Positions 36,041 through 47,094 of a stretch of 64,000 nt of DNA are shown here, in pieces. How positions within the stretch are numbered: the first letter of the stretch is position 1; each line of letters opens with the position of its first letter. The translations under genes and the position numbers were made by a program. The notes under the pieces are model-generated. The model was not told the DNA's origin and searched no databases. It worked only from the letters and a program-made list of their open reading frames with translations. Source of the DNA: Sweltsa coloradensis. Its lineage: Eukaryota; Arthropoda; Insecta; Plecoptera; Chloroperlidae. Where the stretch lies: the NCBI GenBank assembly GCA_024449915.1, contig JAMZAV010000151.1, positions 620,001 to 684,000 on the forward strand, in the 5' to 3' direction.

Positions 36041-36875
36041 CAAGAGCGTCCACAGGGGGGGGGGGGAAGGCAAGGCAGGAACTTGCCCCCCCTGGAATCC
36101 TCTATAAGAAGGGACCCTAAAATTTTGTGATTGCCCTTTTTCACTAAATGATGCTAAATAAATATGACCGTTTTATTATTAAGAAGCAAAATAAGGCATT
36201 AATCAAATTATTATGCTAAATGTGAGCAAAATTGGGAACTTTTCTCAATTTCTGTAAGTTTTAGCTCCAAAATATGCAATTAATTTGACAATTTGGCATT
36301 GAAATCAACATTTATGATTTAACGTATAGTTGACACAATGACAGTTGAAACTATTATTATTGAACACGCCTAGCTAATTCAAATTAAGTTAACTTAAACT
36401 ACTTACTTACTCATTACTTATATGGCCTAAATATTTGTTTATGTGTAATACTTGTTCATTTCGCTGAAGGGTAGTGATTGCAGAGATATTTTTATGAGGC
36501 TATATAAAATAGAGACTAATAAATAATATAACTATTTACGGAATACGTTTTTTTACATTACTACTCAACATTAAATGATAATATATTCGGCGGATGAAAC
36601 ATGAGCAATCTCATCAGGACGTTAGCATTCCAATTCCATTGAGTGGTTTTCTAGTTTTGAGTATTGACTGCACAAAAATTACATTATTTTGGTATTGCAT
36701 TCAGCCCTCTACTTTTTTCTACAATGCACCAAACACTCTAAAAACCTGATTTTAAAAAAAAGCGTCTGCGGCGCTATTGTTGGGGGGCTATGCCCACCAA
36801 AACCCCATGTTTGTCCCTCGAAAGTACCAATTATAATTTTTGTCCCCCCTGACAAAATTCCTGTGGACGCCCGTG
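36041..36875. mobile_element. hAT-like element, 8-bp duplication GATGTGGC
   Basis: The ends CAAGAGCGTCCACAGG and CACGGGCGTCCACAGG (reverse complement of the right end) bound 835 bp. Perfect GATGTGGC copies lie at 36033-36040 and 36876-36883. The GCGCCGCAG module (minus strand, near 36760) is present next to a GGGGGGC box. No transposase. Confidence 0.92.
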
Positions 36876-36883
36876 GATGTGGC

Positions 36884-37650
36884 CACAACCTTGGCATCAA
36901 ACAAAATCTTAAAGTAGCTATCGCATAAAATATCTCAGTACCGGTAAATTAGGAATCGAGTCTCAAAATACTCTACCAAAAGCATCAAGTCAAATCATTT
37001 TTGGAGCAATCCGCGACGCAAAGGAACACAATGCCATCTAGCGGATAAAGAGAAAAGCTTCAAAATGTTTAGTTACCGGAGGACTCGTCAAGCAGCACTA
37101 TAGCTAGAACAGATTACAGCCTTCTTTATTCTTCTATCTTTTTTAACACACCATAATATAGATGGCGATGTACATGAGTAGTGGTGCTGACTGTAGGTCT
37201 GTTCTATTGTCCATCAATTTTTACATCAACACCGCTACGCTGTGTTTACATCGGCCCGAATTGCCTGCCTTGCAGCAAAACAGCGCCCCCCTCAACTATG
37301 TCTTATACCATTACCTAAATATGAAATTATCTCTTGCCAAGTTAAGTTAATTTTTTATCCATTACGAATGATAAAGTTAAGAAAAGAAAATCGTCACCTC
37401 ATCAAACTCGATGTGATATTGTGACTGTGACAGCTTAGTGGGCGTAGGCCAGGACGGACTAGCTAACCTAGTTTGCACGTCAACCCATGTATATTATACA
37501 AAGCCTGAGCCTACCGGATAATGTAGCTTGCCTTTAGGATCTTTGTGGCTATGAAATTATAAATATCTATAGTGCTGCTTGCGAGTCCTTCGGGCACTAA
37601 AAAAAAAAACGCGATATATGCGCTATCTGGATCATCTTTGCATCGCAGAT
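36884..37650. other. Nothing recognised
   Basis: Mixed sequence without supported coding or repeat signal. Confidence 0.4.
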
Positions 37651-38588
37651 AGGGAAGCCTCACGTGACGTCACAGCTCGCCGGCAAGTAGCCGCGAATCG
37701 AACTGATGGACAAGCAGCCTCATTTCGCAAGTAGACGCCTGGTGAATGTCTCAACAAAGATCACGCTCTAACTTTTATCCTATTCATTATTTGGGCTAAA
37801 CTTAAGAGAAATAATATTTAGCAAACATATCATTTCTTCCAATAATAGCGATTATTTAGAATTTTTTAACAGAACCGTTAGCTTGTTATAACAATTTACG
37901 CATTATAAATGACAAAATTATCAACAACTTTAAGTCTTCTCAACTTCAATTGACAAAAAACTACTGATCGGATTTCAACAAGAATTCTCTCTAAATATGC
38001 ATCAAACTAATAAGACAAGAAATAAGTTAACCTTCTCGATAGAAAAAGCACAGAACAAAATTTTACAGCATTGCGTGCAGTTTTTCAAAGCTCATCCGCA
38101 CGTCAAAAGCGCGTATTTTAGATGAAAACACATACCATGAATATTACCCTATGCTGTAAATTTTTGTTCTGTGCACTTTCTATCTAGAAAGTTTATTTAT
38201 TTCTTGTCTTAACAGTCCGATGAATTTTTTGAAAGATGTCTTGTCAAAATCCGATCACTAGGTTTTTGTCAATTGAAGTTGTTTTATTTAATTTCATTTG
38301 AAAAAAAAGAAAAAGTCTTAAATGTTATTTCAATACGTACCTCGATATAACACGTTAACGTCAGTCTAAAAATAAAAAATAAATGCTATTAGAAGGAATG
38401 ATATATTTGCTAAATATTATTCCTTTTCCCAATAATGAATAGGGTAAAAGTTGGAGCGTGATAAGTGGTGCGACGTTCAGCAGGCGTCCACTTGCGAAAC
38501 GATGGTTGCTTGTCCATCAGTTGGGCTCAAAGCGGAGAATACCCCTCGTTCCCCTCGATTTGTGACGTAGTTGCTAGTAGCCTATAAT
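37651..38588 (+). repeat. ~940-bp foldback repeat, copy 2
   Basis: Same start (AGGGAAGCCTCACGTGACG) and end (TAGTAGCCTATAAT) as the copy at 12214, with the same internal blocks such as CCGATCACTAGGTTTTTGTC. It lies just downstream of the CCDC59-like gene's last exon. Confidence 0.87.
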
Positions 38589-38780
38589 GCAATAACATAC
38601 ACAACCTTTTGATATGTTTGGCATAGTAGACCTACAATAACTGAGTAAAAGCATTGGATATTCAATTTTTTTACTTGGGAAACTTCAATTGCCTAGATAA
38701 TAATTTACTATTTTTCAGTGAATCTCTGCAATTATCAAAAGAGAAGGAAAGAGTCGCCAGTGGCATACAGTGTGTAAAAT

Positions 38781-39027
38781 TCACGATTGAATATCTTTCT
38801 GGATCTTTTCTAATAAAAGTTCTATCCGGTCTTTCATCACTGGTTGTCCTTTTTTCGTCTTCTTTGAAAGTTTCTTAAATCGTTCAGCTTTCTTTATTCG
38901 GTATTGATTCAACGCTTCTTTCCGCTCAGCTTTCTGCCTCTCAATTTCTTGCAGCCTCTCTTCCTTTTCTTGTTGTTTCTTGTGGAATACCTTCAGGGCT
39001 TGCTGGTATGCATTTGTTGGTTTTCCT
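38781..39027 (-). CDS. CCDC59: CCDC59/TAP26-like protein, exon 3 (C terminus)
   Basis: This last coding exon reads GKPTNAYQQALKVFHKKQQE, a lysine/glutamate-rich probable coiled coil (EERLQEIERQKAERKEALNQ), then KKLSKKTKKGQPVM and IELLLEKIQ before TGA at 38781. The KKTKKGQP...LLxKIQ ending is the hallmark of vertebrate CCDC59 (TAP26). It starts after an atttcag acceptor in phase 2, matching exon 2. Family members (FYV7 in yeast) act in small-subunit rRNA processing in the nucleolus; that role is inferred from family, not seen here. Confidence 0.87.
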
Positions 39028-39469
39028 CTGAAATTATTTGTAGGATATTAGGAAAATTAGTAATGTAGACTAGTGCCTTAAGTCTAGACCTAGGTATTTG
39101 GTTACTCTTGAGGCTACGGAACGTACAGTAGATTAGGCCTTAGCATTTAAAAAAAAAGAAATACATGTTGCTTGGCTACACATAAAGTCTGTGATCATTG
39201 GGTATGGTAGATTAATGGATTACTATCAGTATTCAGGGTCAGTCTACAAAAAACGTATATACTAGCACCACACAACTACATACGTGCCGGGACGGCTGCA
39301 ATTTTAAACATTTTGCAAATCGATGTCAATTCAAGAACTTCGTCATCACATTAAAGTTTATTCCAACATCAAAATTCAAAAAAAAAAATTTGAATTTAAA
39401 ATAAATCTTGTCATTAATTTACCCCCTCCCATATGATATTTTTGACATCAAATTCAAGGAATATAATAT

Positions 39470-40345
39470 ACCCACGGCAAAGAATCCTTCGCCATCTTCC
39501 TAGAGGAACTCAACACTTTCTCCTCTTTACGATTCATGTGGGAGGTTTCAAAACACCACGTCAACTTCCTAGACGTCAACATCGAGCTGCCCAACGGACA
39601 TCTCGAAACCAGTGCACATTTCATGCCGACCAACAGCCAACAATATCTTCACTATGACAGCTGCCACCCGAACTACACAAAACAAGCCTTAACTCACTCA
39701 CTGGCCACACGAGGACGGAGGATCTGTTTATACGAAGAGGACCTAGAGAGATATAGCCACCGCATCGTGAATGCCTTTGTTGCTCAGGGATACCCTCGCC
39801 ACAAAGTCCTAGAACGGATTCACCTTCCCAGCATACAATGCACTCCACCCAGTGACTATATCATCTCACTTGTCACCAAGTGGCACCGAGGCCTAAAGGC
39901 ACTCAACGGGATCCTGAAACGAGGAGCGCACATCCTAACAGCATCGGCCCTTACAAACGGCTTGGCTCTGAACATGCCTCGCGTGTACTTTCGACGTCAA
40001 CTCAACATCAGCGACCTCATTGTAAGGCCCCCCCCCCCTCACCGTCAGGAAGACCGACAAGCTCCCCCTACCACAGTGTTCACACCCTTGCAAGAGACCC
40101 CGTTGCAAAACCTGTGAAATTCACCTCCCCTCCCCCCCCACTTCAAAAACAACTGCACCACAACCACAACCAACCTGATTTACCAACCAACTACAGGTGC
40201 CAGCTATGCCCAGCCGAGTACAATGGCCAACAACCAACTCCCTGAGCACCAGGATGAACGGGCAGAGGCAGGGCAGGACACTGTCAGGAAACTAGATATA
40301 AAACCGATGGCACAACACAGAAACCCACAACAGGGACTTCAATGA
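39470..40345 (+). pseudogene. Penelope-like element fragment (RT end plus GIY-YIG start)
   Basis: A frame reads KESFAIFLEELNTFSSLRFM, VNFLDVNIELPNG, QQYLHYDSCHPNYTKQALTH, ATRGRRIC and MPRVYFRRQLNISDLIVR. This matches the thumb of Penelope-type reverse transcriptases (FLDV, YLHxxSCHP, the R-x-N-x-S-D-L-I-V-R exit). After a frameshift near 40110 come a CQLCPAEYNGQ and an LSTRMNGQR motif, the remains of the GIY-YIG endonuclease. The fingers and palm are missing, so it is 5'-truncated. It lies in intron 2 of the CCDC59-like gene. Confidence 0.85.
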
Positions 40346-41046
40346 CTGACCCTACAACATGAGGGTTGTAAAGTCTAAAGGGGCTATCAATAAACAGGGG
40401 TCCGGGGGCAGCCCCTGGATTTTTTTTTGCCTTCAAGGTCATGTTTGGTGCAATCTGTGCATTTTAGAGCAGCAGAATGCTCAAAACAGATATTTAGATT
40501 CACATAGAAAAAACAGGGTGGGTACGTGGGTGAGCTGGCATACCCACCCCTGGCAGGTAATTATGCCATGGCACCGGTAAGGGTATGTCAAGCCGCCATT
40601 GCACTAACTTAGCCTAGATAACCTAGATAGGCATTCTATCACAACACAACCAACAAATATGTATATATTTGTCAGATAAAAATTATACTAGGTAACTAAA
40701 TGAATAAAAAATATTTACTTTTCAAATTTTGTTGTTAAAAAAACTTTGATGTGATGTCAAAATTTTTGTTTTGACATTGGTTATAAATTTATAATCAAAA
40801 TCCCAATCCACGTTTTTCTGTTCTGGTTTTGCTAAACTAGGTACTACGTATCATGGGCCCTATATTTCTTCTGTGTTATCTATCATGTTTAGTTTAAGTT
40901 AGTATAAGTTATGTTATTATGTTTACAATGCACAATGTAAAATGGTCTATGGCTGTATTTGTGTCTATTATCTGTATCAGTCCCAGTTGGCACTAGAGAT
41001 GATGGCGTTCAACTTTTCTGACCCCTAATAGCTCTGATCTCCTGGG
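40346..41046. other. Nothing recognised
   Basis: AT-rich intron sequence, with no supported feature. Confidence 0.4.
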
Positions 41047-41987
41047 CTATAGGCTACTAGCAACTACGTCACAAATCGAGGGGAATGAGGGGTATTCTCC
41101 ACTTTGAGCCCAACTGATGGACAAGCAACCATCGTTTCGCAAGTGGACGCGTGCTGAACGTCGCACAACTTATCACGCTCTAACTTTTACCCTATTCATT
41201 ATTGGGAAAAAACTTAAGAGGAATAATATTTAGCAAATATATCATTCCTTCTAATAGCGATTATTTTGAATTTTTAGACAGACGGTAACGTGTTATATCG
41301 ATGTACGTATTGAAATAACATTTAAGACTTTAACTTGTTTTTTATGAAATTAAATAAAACAACTTCAATTGACAAAAACCTAGTGATCGGATTTTGACAA
41401 GACCTCTTTCAAAAAATTCATCGGACTGTTAAGACAAGAAATAAATAAACTTTCTAGATAGAAAGTGCACAGAACGAAAATTTATAGCATAGGGTAATAT
41501 GCATGGTATGTGTTTTCATCTAAAATACGCGCTTTTGACGTGCGGATGAGCCGTGAAAAACTGCACGCTATGCTGTAAAATTTCGTTCAGTGCTTTTTCT
41601 ATCGAGAAAGTTAACTTATTTCTTGTCTTATAAGTTGGATGCATATTTAGAGAGAATTCTTGTTGAAATCCGATCAGTAGTTTTTTATCAATTGAAGTTG
41701 AGAAGACTTAAAGTTGTTGATAATTTTGTCATTCATAATGCGTAAATTGTTATAACAAGCTAACGGTTCTGTTAAAAAATTCGAGATAATCGCCATTAGA
41801 AGAAATGATATGTTTGCTAAATAATATTTATCTTGTGTTTTTTCCAAATAATGAACAGGATAAAAGTTAGAGCGTGATCTTTGTTGAGCCGTTCACCAGG
41901 CTTCAACTTGCGAAATGAGAATGCTTGTCCATCAGTTCGGTTCGCGGCCACTTGCCGGCGAGCTGTGACGTCACGTGAGGCTTCCCT
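41047..41987 (-). repeat. ~940-bp foldback repeat, copy 3, inverted
   Basis: It runs from ATAGGCTACTAGCAACTACG to GTGACGTCACGTGAGGCTTCC, the reverse complement of the copies at 12214 and 37651. It lies in intron 2 of the CCDC59-like gene. Confidence 0.87.
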
Positions 41988-43512
41988 ATTGAACGCCGAA
42001 TTATGATGACATTCATACTTGTCCAGCAGTGTCGTGTGCTCCGGCCGGGCGGCTAGCGACGCGTTATCTTACCATTTGATCTAAACGTCTTGTCAATAAA
42101 ATATTAACTAGAAAAAAATGGTAATTTTTTGGTAATTTTAATAAAATTTGTTTATTATGATGACTAGTTGTGAATTAATTAAATATAGTTTTTTAAAATT
42201 TTTGTTTTATGATGAAAACTATGAGAGTTATGACAATGAAATTGCTACGATCGTTGTGATATTCTTAATAATTAATTATCATTGAATGATAAATAAATAA
42301 ATGCACACAACATTTAGAAGGTTTGGGGACTCGTTAGATTTCAATTAAAGTGATGCATAAAAAGCAAACACAGTTTCTGTAAAACTTAATTTAAATTGCA
42401 AAGAACAATGTTTTTGTTTTCTATTTCTAAATTGGCACTCAAAGTAAAAGTGGAATAATTGCAAATCGTTATTCGGAGTTGAAATATAACTCGTTATGTA
42501 ATTATGTTGTACCGGTACTCTATAAACACATTGACGTGAATTTAAGTAATCACTATAATATTATTATTATTATTTTTATTATTGTTCGGATATTGGTACC
42601 ATACAGTCTTCCCGCGCAGTTACGATGGTATTGTGCCATTACAATGTAATAACAAAGCTGCAAATAAATTACAAATTACAAAGTTACATTAGGGCCTACT
42701 GTTTATATTGGTATAGCTTTATTTACAGCACATTACACGCAACTTTGCACAATATTTTAATCATGATAGCCATTTGCTCACAATGAATTGACATCTGTTG
42801 ATATAACAACAATCAATTGGATAATTAAAAAACTTACATAGGCCTACTGATTACTGATAAATAATATAACAGCAAGTCAACTAAAGAAACAATGGTCCTT
42901 AAAAGGACCATTTGTTGTTGGTTGTGTAGCTAATAATTTACACTCATCACTGGGGTTTTACACTGATCAATAAGATAACAGCATTGAGTTTACTAAAACT
43001 CAATTAATTAATTCAAGCAAATTATTATTCATTATAAACAAGGGCCTTAGTGCAATATTGTGCAATGGTTCTTTATTTCATCAGTAGGGAAACACTCCCG
43101 TTGGTGTAACTGATTACATGCAATGTGCTGCGAACATAAGCTATGTTAAATATAATATGGCTAATACAAGTAATTACTAATTATAATGGAGGCATCGTAA
43201 CATTCGAAAACGTGTGCCCTACCTACCGGGTCACCGGGAATCGAACTCGTGTCGGCTTACATACATAGCTAGGCCGTCACTCCACTTTTACAGACTTGCA
43301 TTTAACAAAGGCTCATTTCAAAGGAGACAGGAACAATGATCTCATTCTGTCAAGGACATTAGTCAGACTCAGCTATCGTCTTCAGGGCTGTACAATACCT
43401 CCCCTACAAACCGGTTTTTATGCCGACCGCCAGTGCCAGCTCGCAGTGAAACGAACAGTAGTTGAATAAATAAACAAATATACTAGGCCGCTTCGCGAAC
43501 ACTTTTTTAAGT
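41988..43512. other. AT-rich intron sequence with a possible SINE relic
   Basis: A B-box-like GAGTTCGATTCCC (minus strand, about 43237-43250) in tRNA-like surroundings suggests an old tRNA-derived SINE at about 43205-43285. Nothing else is recognised. Confidence 0.35.
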
Positions 43513-44199
43513 TGCGTTGATGGATGAGCTTTTTTAAAGTTTTTACTTTTTAGTATGCATGGGATCTCTTTACTTCTTCAAGTTCCATTGCAAAATCATT
43601 TTTGTTAAATTAGGCTAATTTTTATAAAGTAGGCTAGTATTAATTGCTATGATAGGCTAATTAGAGTGGAAAATATCTGGAGGCCCGAAGATTTGGTTTT
43701 TGAACGCATTGTAGGTGATTGTAATCAAGTTCCTATTGTTCCTTGTTAATTGTTATTATACACCTCAAAAAACTCATTTTAAAACCTTTATTTCTATGGA
43801 TTCTGGCTAACTTTTTGAACTTTTTCTTTCAAAAGGCAATACATCACCATTACCTTAATGTCCATGTGAAATATGAACGTTGTAGCCCCACCCGTTTGGT
43901 CAGAATCGGCCCAAATGTCACGAAAATATCGCATTAAAAATCGAAAAAATCGTAAAAGTACCTACGATATTCATGAGGAATATTTCTTTGATTGTACCCA
44001 AAAATGTGGCTGGTCTAAGTTCAGAGATTTCGAAGGTCCCCTCCAATTTTCATCAAGATCGCAAAAATGCCGTTTGCCCGGTAGAGAGCAAACAAACAGA
44101 CAAAAAAATAAAATTGAAAAAAAAAACTAGTTAATTTTTTTTTTGGGGGGGGGGGGGGGGGGCAGGGAAATAGAAGTCTTTGCTTTGCTCATCCAATAA
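43513..44199 (-). mobile_element. Helentron-like element, family A variant, partly decayed
   Basis: The right end (CTTTGCTCATCCAA) and the core (CTAAGTTCAGAGATTTCGAA, about 44016-44035) match the 10919 copy. The left end shows GCGTTGATGGATGAGC, but the CTAG terminus is lost. About 400 bp near the left are unrelated. A G run (about 44145-44162) may be a sequencing error. Confidence 0.6.
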
Positions 44200-44391
44200 A
44201 ATATGGTAGGTGGGTCTAGCCATTAGGCTAGTTTAGTTTGGATTGGAGAAGAATTGACATGTTGGGAAAGAATATCTTAGCCTGAAGGACTGTGGGCAAC
44301 AACTCTTTTCACAATAAACTGTAGGCCTACACACAGTAGTACCAGAAAGGGGCCATCTTGATTAAGGAGACAAATAATGATGATGACCAAC

Positions 44392-44521
44392 CTTTCTTTA
44401 GGACTGCCATCAACTTTCTTCTTTGAAAATTCTGGACGTTGGAAGTTTGGGTCATCTTTTCTAAGGCCTTTATAATAATGATGTAATGCCGCTTTCTGCC
44501 TTCGTTCTTCCCATTGTTCAA
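44392..44521 (-). CDS. CCDC59: CCDC59/TAP26-like protein, exon 2
   Basis: This 130-bp exon begins after a tttaaaacag acceptor and ends at a GAAAG/GTTGGT donor. It encodes (I)EQWEERRQKAALHHYYKGL followed by RKDDPNFQRPEFSKKK. The QWEE+R+KAxLxxYY pattern is typical of the FYV7/CCDC59 rRNA-processing family. It enters in phase 1 from exon 1 and leaves in phase 2 to exon 3; both neighbours fit. Reading on into the intron (LVIIIIC) is an artefact. Confidence 0.87.
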
Positions 44522-44640
44522 CTGTTTTAAACAATAGTAATTACTAATTAGTTATACTTATATGTGGTTGGATGTAGTTCAGGTATCATATAAATAAATA
44601 TATAGGCCTACCTAGCCCTATATATATGTTTAACTTTGGT

Positions 44641-44856
44641 TTTATAGTAGGCGACTATGACGTTGATATGTTAGTACCGGTACTTTAGACAAAAATTAAA
44701 ATAGTGACTACACCGGGGATCAAACCCGGGACCTTGGCTTACTGGGCTATGCTCTTACCGAGCTATGCAGCCACCAATTTAGCTAAGTTAAGCTAAGGTC
44801 CCGGGTTCGATCCCCGGTGTAGTCACTTTCTTAATTTCTGTCTAAAGTACTAATAT
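44641..44856. mobile_element. tRNA-derived SINE (S1), inverted duplicate
   Basis: On the minus strand a tRNA-like head (44704-44775) has GCATAGCTCGGTAAGAGCAT (A box) and GGTCCCGGGTTTGATCCCCG (B box), then a body TAGTCAC..ATTTTTGTCTAAAGTA. A partial copy of head and body follows in the opposite direction (44790-44856), making a palindrome. The anticodon arm does not fold well, so this is a SINE, not a tRNA gene. Confidence 0.7.
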
Positions 44857-44894
44857 AGGCCTATAGTTTAGACAGAAATAAAAATAAAAATATA

Positions 44895-45060
44895 TTATTT
44901 ATATTTATATATATATATATATATAGCTTATATAAAGCAACAAAACAAACATATATATATATATTGATTCATAGCAGTTGTCGAAAAAGTTTGCCCCGAC
45001 TGGGTTCGACTGGTTCAACAACTGCTATGAATCAATAACTATGTCCTTAAAGCGGGCCTA
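44895..45060. repeat. (TA)n tracts and S2 palindromic fragment
   Basis: TA tracts flank an inverted pair TTGATTCATAGCAGTTGT / ACAACTGCTATGAATCAA (about 44964-45036) with TTTGCCCCGAC between. The same sequence forms the S2 SINE body at 48.2-48.8 kb. Confidence 0.7.
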
Positions 45061-46309
45061 TACGCATTTCCAAGCAAAGATAGATGGCAGCACTAAAACG
45101 CAACATTTCGGACCGATCAATGATAGAGGCGAGCTGCTTACGGCACAAACAACAAACCTACCAGAACCAGAACAAACCACACTCTTAAACTATTAAATAC
45201 AGAAACAAGTGTATCAAATAATGTTGAATGATGAAGATCGATGATGTTTTGCCAAGAAAATGTTGCCCACCAATACTAATAATTTCAATAATTTACTTTA
45301 TATCTAAAAATCAAAAGAGCTTGCACGTTTTCTACATCGTTTTACAATGTAAACGCAATCGGAGTAGGCCTATTTATATTTATCTACTATACACTTAGGT
45401 CTCCCTGTTTTTTTTTAAATATACATATTATTACCTAAAAGTAGGCCTATTGAATAGCTGATGACCTATTTTTATTATTGTTTTGTATGTCAATGCATGA
45501 CGCGTCATTCTGCAGACAGCTTTAAAATCTTGTAGGTCATATCATTATACTTATTCTATTGTAATAATATAAACCATATTTATTATGATATTATGTATAA
45601 TATTATGTAATAAATGAAGAATGACGGTAAACGGTGTATGTAGGCCTACATTAATTATATAAGGTAGAAAAGGAGTTGGGACTTGTGCATAAGCCCTAAT
45701 ACAATTATTATTATTTTTGTTATTGTTTTGTTATTATTATTATGACTTTATTTATATTAAATTATCATAATAAAACTAAAGAAGTATATCTCAATTAAAA
45801 GTGACTTTAGAAACGAGCGATGTAACTGTATGTGTGTGTTTACTGTGAGTTGTGAACATTCTTGACGGTTTGAATTTGATTTAGTATTAATCGTACCCTG
45901 TTAGCCTACATTTAGTATAGCCTATAAATACCAATGATTTATTATGATATTACAATTAGAGAATTGTAATATGGATACAAATGCCATCCTCGGTGTCTCA
46001 TGGGTGCATGGGGCGCAGCGCAGGTCTGAATATAGTAATATTATTCTGGTGGACATGGTCTCGAATCCCGCATATTGGAGAGCGATTTTATCATTTTGGT
46101 GCACCCCCATGCTTTTGATTATCATCAATTTACAACATTTTGGGAGAACAACGACAATGTACCTGTGATTGTACATATTCATAAGTGGACAAACACGGAA
46201 TGACATGTGTTCTTCAGGTAAGCACATAGCGCGCTCCTCCCACTATCACTGATCGGACAGTTGCATTTTTCGCCACCAGGTAGCAACCCCTTTGCTTGGA
46301 AACACGTAT
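45061..46309. other. AT-rich intron sequence, nothing recognised
   Basis: Open frames at 45922-46227 on both strands overlap and have no domain. Confidence 0.4.
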
Positions 46310-46342
46310 GCTTAAAAACCTAATATTCATATTATATATATA

Positions 46343-46443
46343 TGGATTGTTGTAGGTTTTCGCGGCCCGTCATAGGATAAAAACAAGGATCTTGGGTAAA
46401 ACCGCGTATTTTCGACGCGGTTTTACCCAAGATCCTTGTTTTT

Positions 46444-46475
<32 letters not shown>
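46343..46475. repeat. Palindrome followed by (TA)n
   Basis: Arms of 31 bp (46377-46407 and 46417-46447, with AAACAAGGATCTTGGGTAAA) surround a 9-nt centre. The preceding GGATTGTTGTAGGTTTTCGC recurs inverted at about 48960-48979. A (TA)n tract follows. Confidence 0.85.
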
Positions 46476-46480
<5 letters not shown>

Positions 46481-46483
<3 letters not shown>

Positions 46484-47080
46484 GAAATTAAAAAAGTGAA
46501 TACATCGGGCTATGCTCTTACCAACTGAGCTATGCGCAGTCTTGGGGAGGAACCGCGTTCCTGGGAACGCATTCCTGGGAACGCATTCCTTTTTCAGGAA
46601 CTTTTGTGGGAACGCATTCCTTTTCTTAGATCAGGAACTCGTAACGTCAAAGTTACTATTTCGTGGGAACTTGGAACGAATTTAACGTTCCTTTATAAGT
46701 TCCTTTCGCCGTCGTAATCCCCGATATCGTAAACTGCCGTATGAAAATATCAATATGACATTTTGTGTTTTCGAAAATGGCGCCACTCTCGACAGATGGC
46801 CTGTGACTCACTTTAATAAATAAGAGTTTTGATAAATTAACTCATTTCACATTTATTATTGTTTAAATCAGTGATTGTATAAGGAACGTGAAAGGAACTA
46901 TAAGTTCCTTTTGAGTAACGAGGAACGTTTCAGTTCCTTTTTTATTGAAAAGGAACGAGGAACGTCTCAGTTCCTTTTTAGGTAGAAGTAACTTAACTTT
47001 TCAGAGTTACTTTTTTGGGGGAACGTGCCCAAGTCTGGCTATGCGGCCACCAATTTAAAACTGTCTAATTTTTGGTCTGT
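46481..47080 (-). mobile_element. S1 SINE relic interrupted by a hAT-like element
   Basis: Joining the flanks of the 46537-47037 insertion (less one target copy) gives, on the minus strand, GTGGCCGCATAGCTCAGTTG then GTAAGAGCATAGCC, the tRNA-like head of S1. The T arm is missing and the body (TTTTTTAATTTCTGTC) runs into (TA)n at the left. Confidence 0.65.
46537..47037. mobile_element. hAT-like MITE, 8-bp duplication GCTATGCG
   Basis: The ends CAGTCTTGGG and CAGACTTGGG (right end reversed) bound 501 bp. Perfect GCTATGCG copies lie at 46529-46536 and 47038-47045. The interior is built from many GGAACG / CATTCC and AGTTCCTTTT blocks in both directions, so it is highly self-complementary. No coding capacity. 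Confidence 0.9.
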
Positions 47081-47094
47081 TTTGTACATGTTAA

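Noticed and set aside
44704..44775. A tRNA gene on the minus strand
   Set aside because: No acceptable anticodon stem; it is an inverted-duplicated SINE.
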